DNA of 6,413 nucleotides, from positions 1 through 6,413 of the forward strand of contig CAZQER010000060.1 of the NCBI GenBank assembly GCA_964592095.1. Direction: 5' to 3'. The notes under the pieces were generated by a model. That model searched no databases. It saw nothing but the letters and a program-made list of their open reading frames with translations, and had not been told where the DNA came from. The translations under genes and the position numbers were made by a program. This DNA is from EX4484-2 sp964592095. Lineage in GTDB: Archaea > Altiarchaeota > Altiarchaeia > IMC4 > QMZM01. This document shows positions 6,086 through 6,413 of the stretch, piece by piece (the stretch's first letter is position 1; each line of letters opens with the position of its first letter).

Positions 6086-6283
6086 TCATTCCCCCCATAC
6101 ATACCATGAAATCCAGCAATAGTATAAGGAGAGCATCAATATTATCACAATAAAATAGACAATCCAGTACGGCATGCCAAAGATTAACGGTAATGCATTG
6201 TTCCAGTTCCAGAAATCAAGGGTTAATAAAAAAATAATCAAAAAGGGTAAAATCCAGAGGGCATTCTTCCTTTTCCAGACCAT
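6086..6283 (-). CDS. small DUF3311-like membrane protein, symporter accessory
   Basis: This 65-residue protein has two membrane segments (about 9-25 and 38-59) joined by a short loop with WNWNNALPLIFGMPYW (26-41). A basic N-terminus (KRK, 4-6) precedes the first helix. The 'small two-TM protein, N-x-x-x-P-x-[IV]-F-G-x-P-[FY]' layout is that of DUF3311-type proteins, which are typically encoded immediately upstream of an SSS symporter, comparable to YhdT-PanF and YjcH-ActP pairs. Here the stop codon is one nt before the preferred symporter start, and its last codons contain the G6 run likely used as the symporter's ribosome binding site, so the two should be made together. It probably acts as a small subunit or assembly partner; that role is inferred from gene pairing. 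The start ATG at 6283-6281 has no Shine-Dalgarno. Confidence 0.8.
   Translation of the reverse strand: MVWKRKNALWILPFLIIFLLTLDFWNWNNALPLIFGMPYWIVYFIVIILMLSLYYCWISWYVWGE
6091..6096 (-). promoter_or_regulatory. G-run ribosome binding site deciding the symporter start
   Basis: GGGGGG on the minus strand lies six nt before the ATG at 6084-6082, inside the last codons of the DUF3311-like gene (Trp-Gly-Glu). It favours MELVL over the upstream MYGGNE start, which has no such element before it. Pairing with the anti-SD would be partial (G-rich only). Confidence 0.45.
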
Positions 6284-6334
6284 TTTAATATTTTTATCAA
6301 AGAAGACTTTTCCTGGCTGTAAGGGCTGGAAAAG
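6270..6334 (-). promoter_or_regulatory. leader repeats with alternative hairpins before the transporter operon
   Basis: On the minus strand CTTTTCCAG (6334-6326) is followed by CAGGAAAAG (6315-6307) and by CTGGAAAAG (6278-6270). The first arm can pair with GGAAAAG of the second copy (7 bp, 14-nt loop) or with all of the third copy (9 bp), but not with both. The third copy lies in codons 2-5 of the DUF3311-like gene, so the longer pairing would enclose the start codon. This is seen in the sequence; any regulatory function (RNA switch or protein-binding repeats) is inference. Confidence 0.35.
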
Positions 6335-6349
6335 CCTGAAAACAATGCC

Positions 6350-6392
6350 CCTTTATTAATTATTATAAATTATAAAATTTTATTTAAAAAGA
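6350..6392 (-). promoter_or_regulatory. AT-rich promoter region of the transporter operon
   Basis: This is a dense A/T block upstream of the DUF3311-symporter operon. Read on the minus strand it has TTTTTAAATA, then ATAAAATTTTAT (a 12-nt palindrome at 6372-6383) and TTTATAAT elements, any of which could be the TATA box. Initiation about 25 nt downstream would leave a leader of tens of nucleotides carrying the hairpin repeats, unlike the near-leaderless genes elsewhere in the window. No gene is seen between 6284 and 6413. Confidence 0.45.
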
Positions 6393-6413
6393 ACAACCCC
6401 TTCTGGAAATATT

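Noticed and set aside
6307..6334. Hairpin as a transcription terminator of an upstream gene
   Set aside because: No gene ends in the adjacent region of the window and no T-run follows the stem on either strand at the right distance.
6174..6359. Plus-strand 61-codon open frame over the DUF3311-like gene and its leader
   Set aside because: It is antisense to a protein with a recognisable family layout, and it spans the opposite-strand start codon and leader.

Overview
The window is AT-rich and densely coded, and it looks like a piece of an archaeal chromosome, probably euryarchaeal in the broad sense. The evidence is a MinD-type ATPase of archaeal style, TTTATAAA-type TATA boxes placed for leaderless or very short leaders, few Shine-Dalgarno motifs, and a surface protein with a signal peptide, a beta-propeller, a Thr-rich stalk and a C-terminal membrane anchor. 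I cannot name a genus. There are no rRNA, tRNA, CRISPR or insertion-sequence features, and nothing suggests recent transfer.

Layout: (1) 1-1772, plus strand: the 3' end of a gene entering from the left, probably the C-terminus of a large membrane glycosyltransferase, followed by a secreted, membrane-anchored FG-GAP/PQQ-like propeller rich in N-glycosylation sequons. (2) 1784-2916, minus strand: a two-gene unit, a MinD-like ATPase followed 8 nt later by a DUF192 protein, convergent with the propeller gene. (3) 2917-2987: a compact bidirectional promoter with a palindromic TATA box. (4) 2988-4098, plus strand: larB overlapping a stand-alone larC2 (the C-terminal domain of LarC), i.e. part of the nickel-pincer nucleotide (NPN) cofactor pathway. 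No larC1, larE or larA is in the window. (5) 4112-6283, minus strand: a putative transport operon made of a small DUF3311-like membrane protein, a sodium:solute symporter (SSS family) and a two-TM protein with a possible PH-like domain. (6) 6284-6413: leader and promoter of that operon, with a repeated 9-mer that can form two mutually exclusive hairpins.

How they work together: the first two genes plausibly concern the cell surface and its glycosylation. LarB and LarC2 belong to one cofactor pathway. The small membrane protein and the symporter are very likely one transport system of unknown substrate, and the third gene of that operon is unrecognised. No wholly new system is evident. The points most worth checking are the solo LarC2, the symporter-linked two-TM gene, the minD-DUF192 pairing and the repeat structure in the transporter leader.
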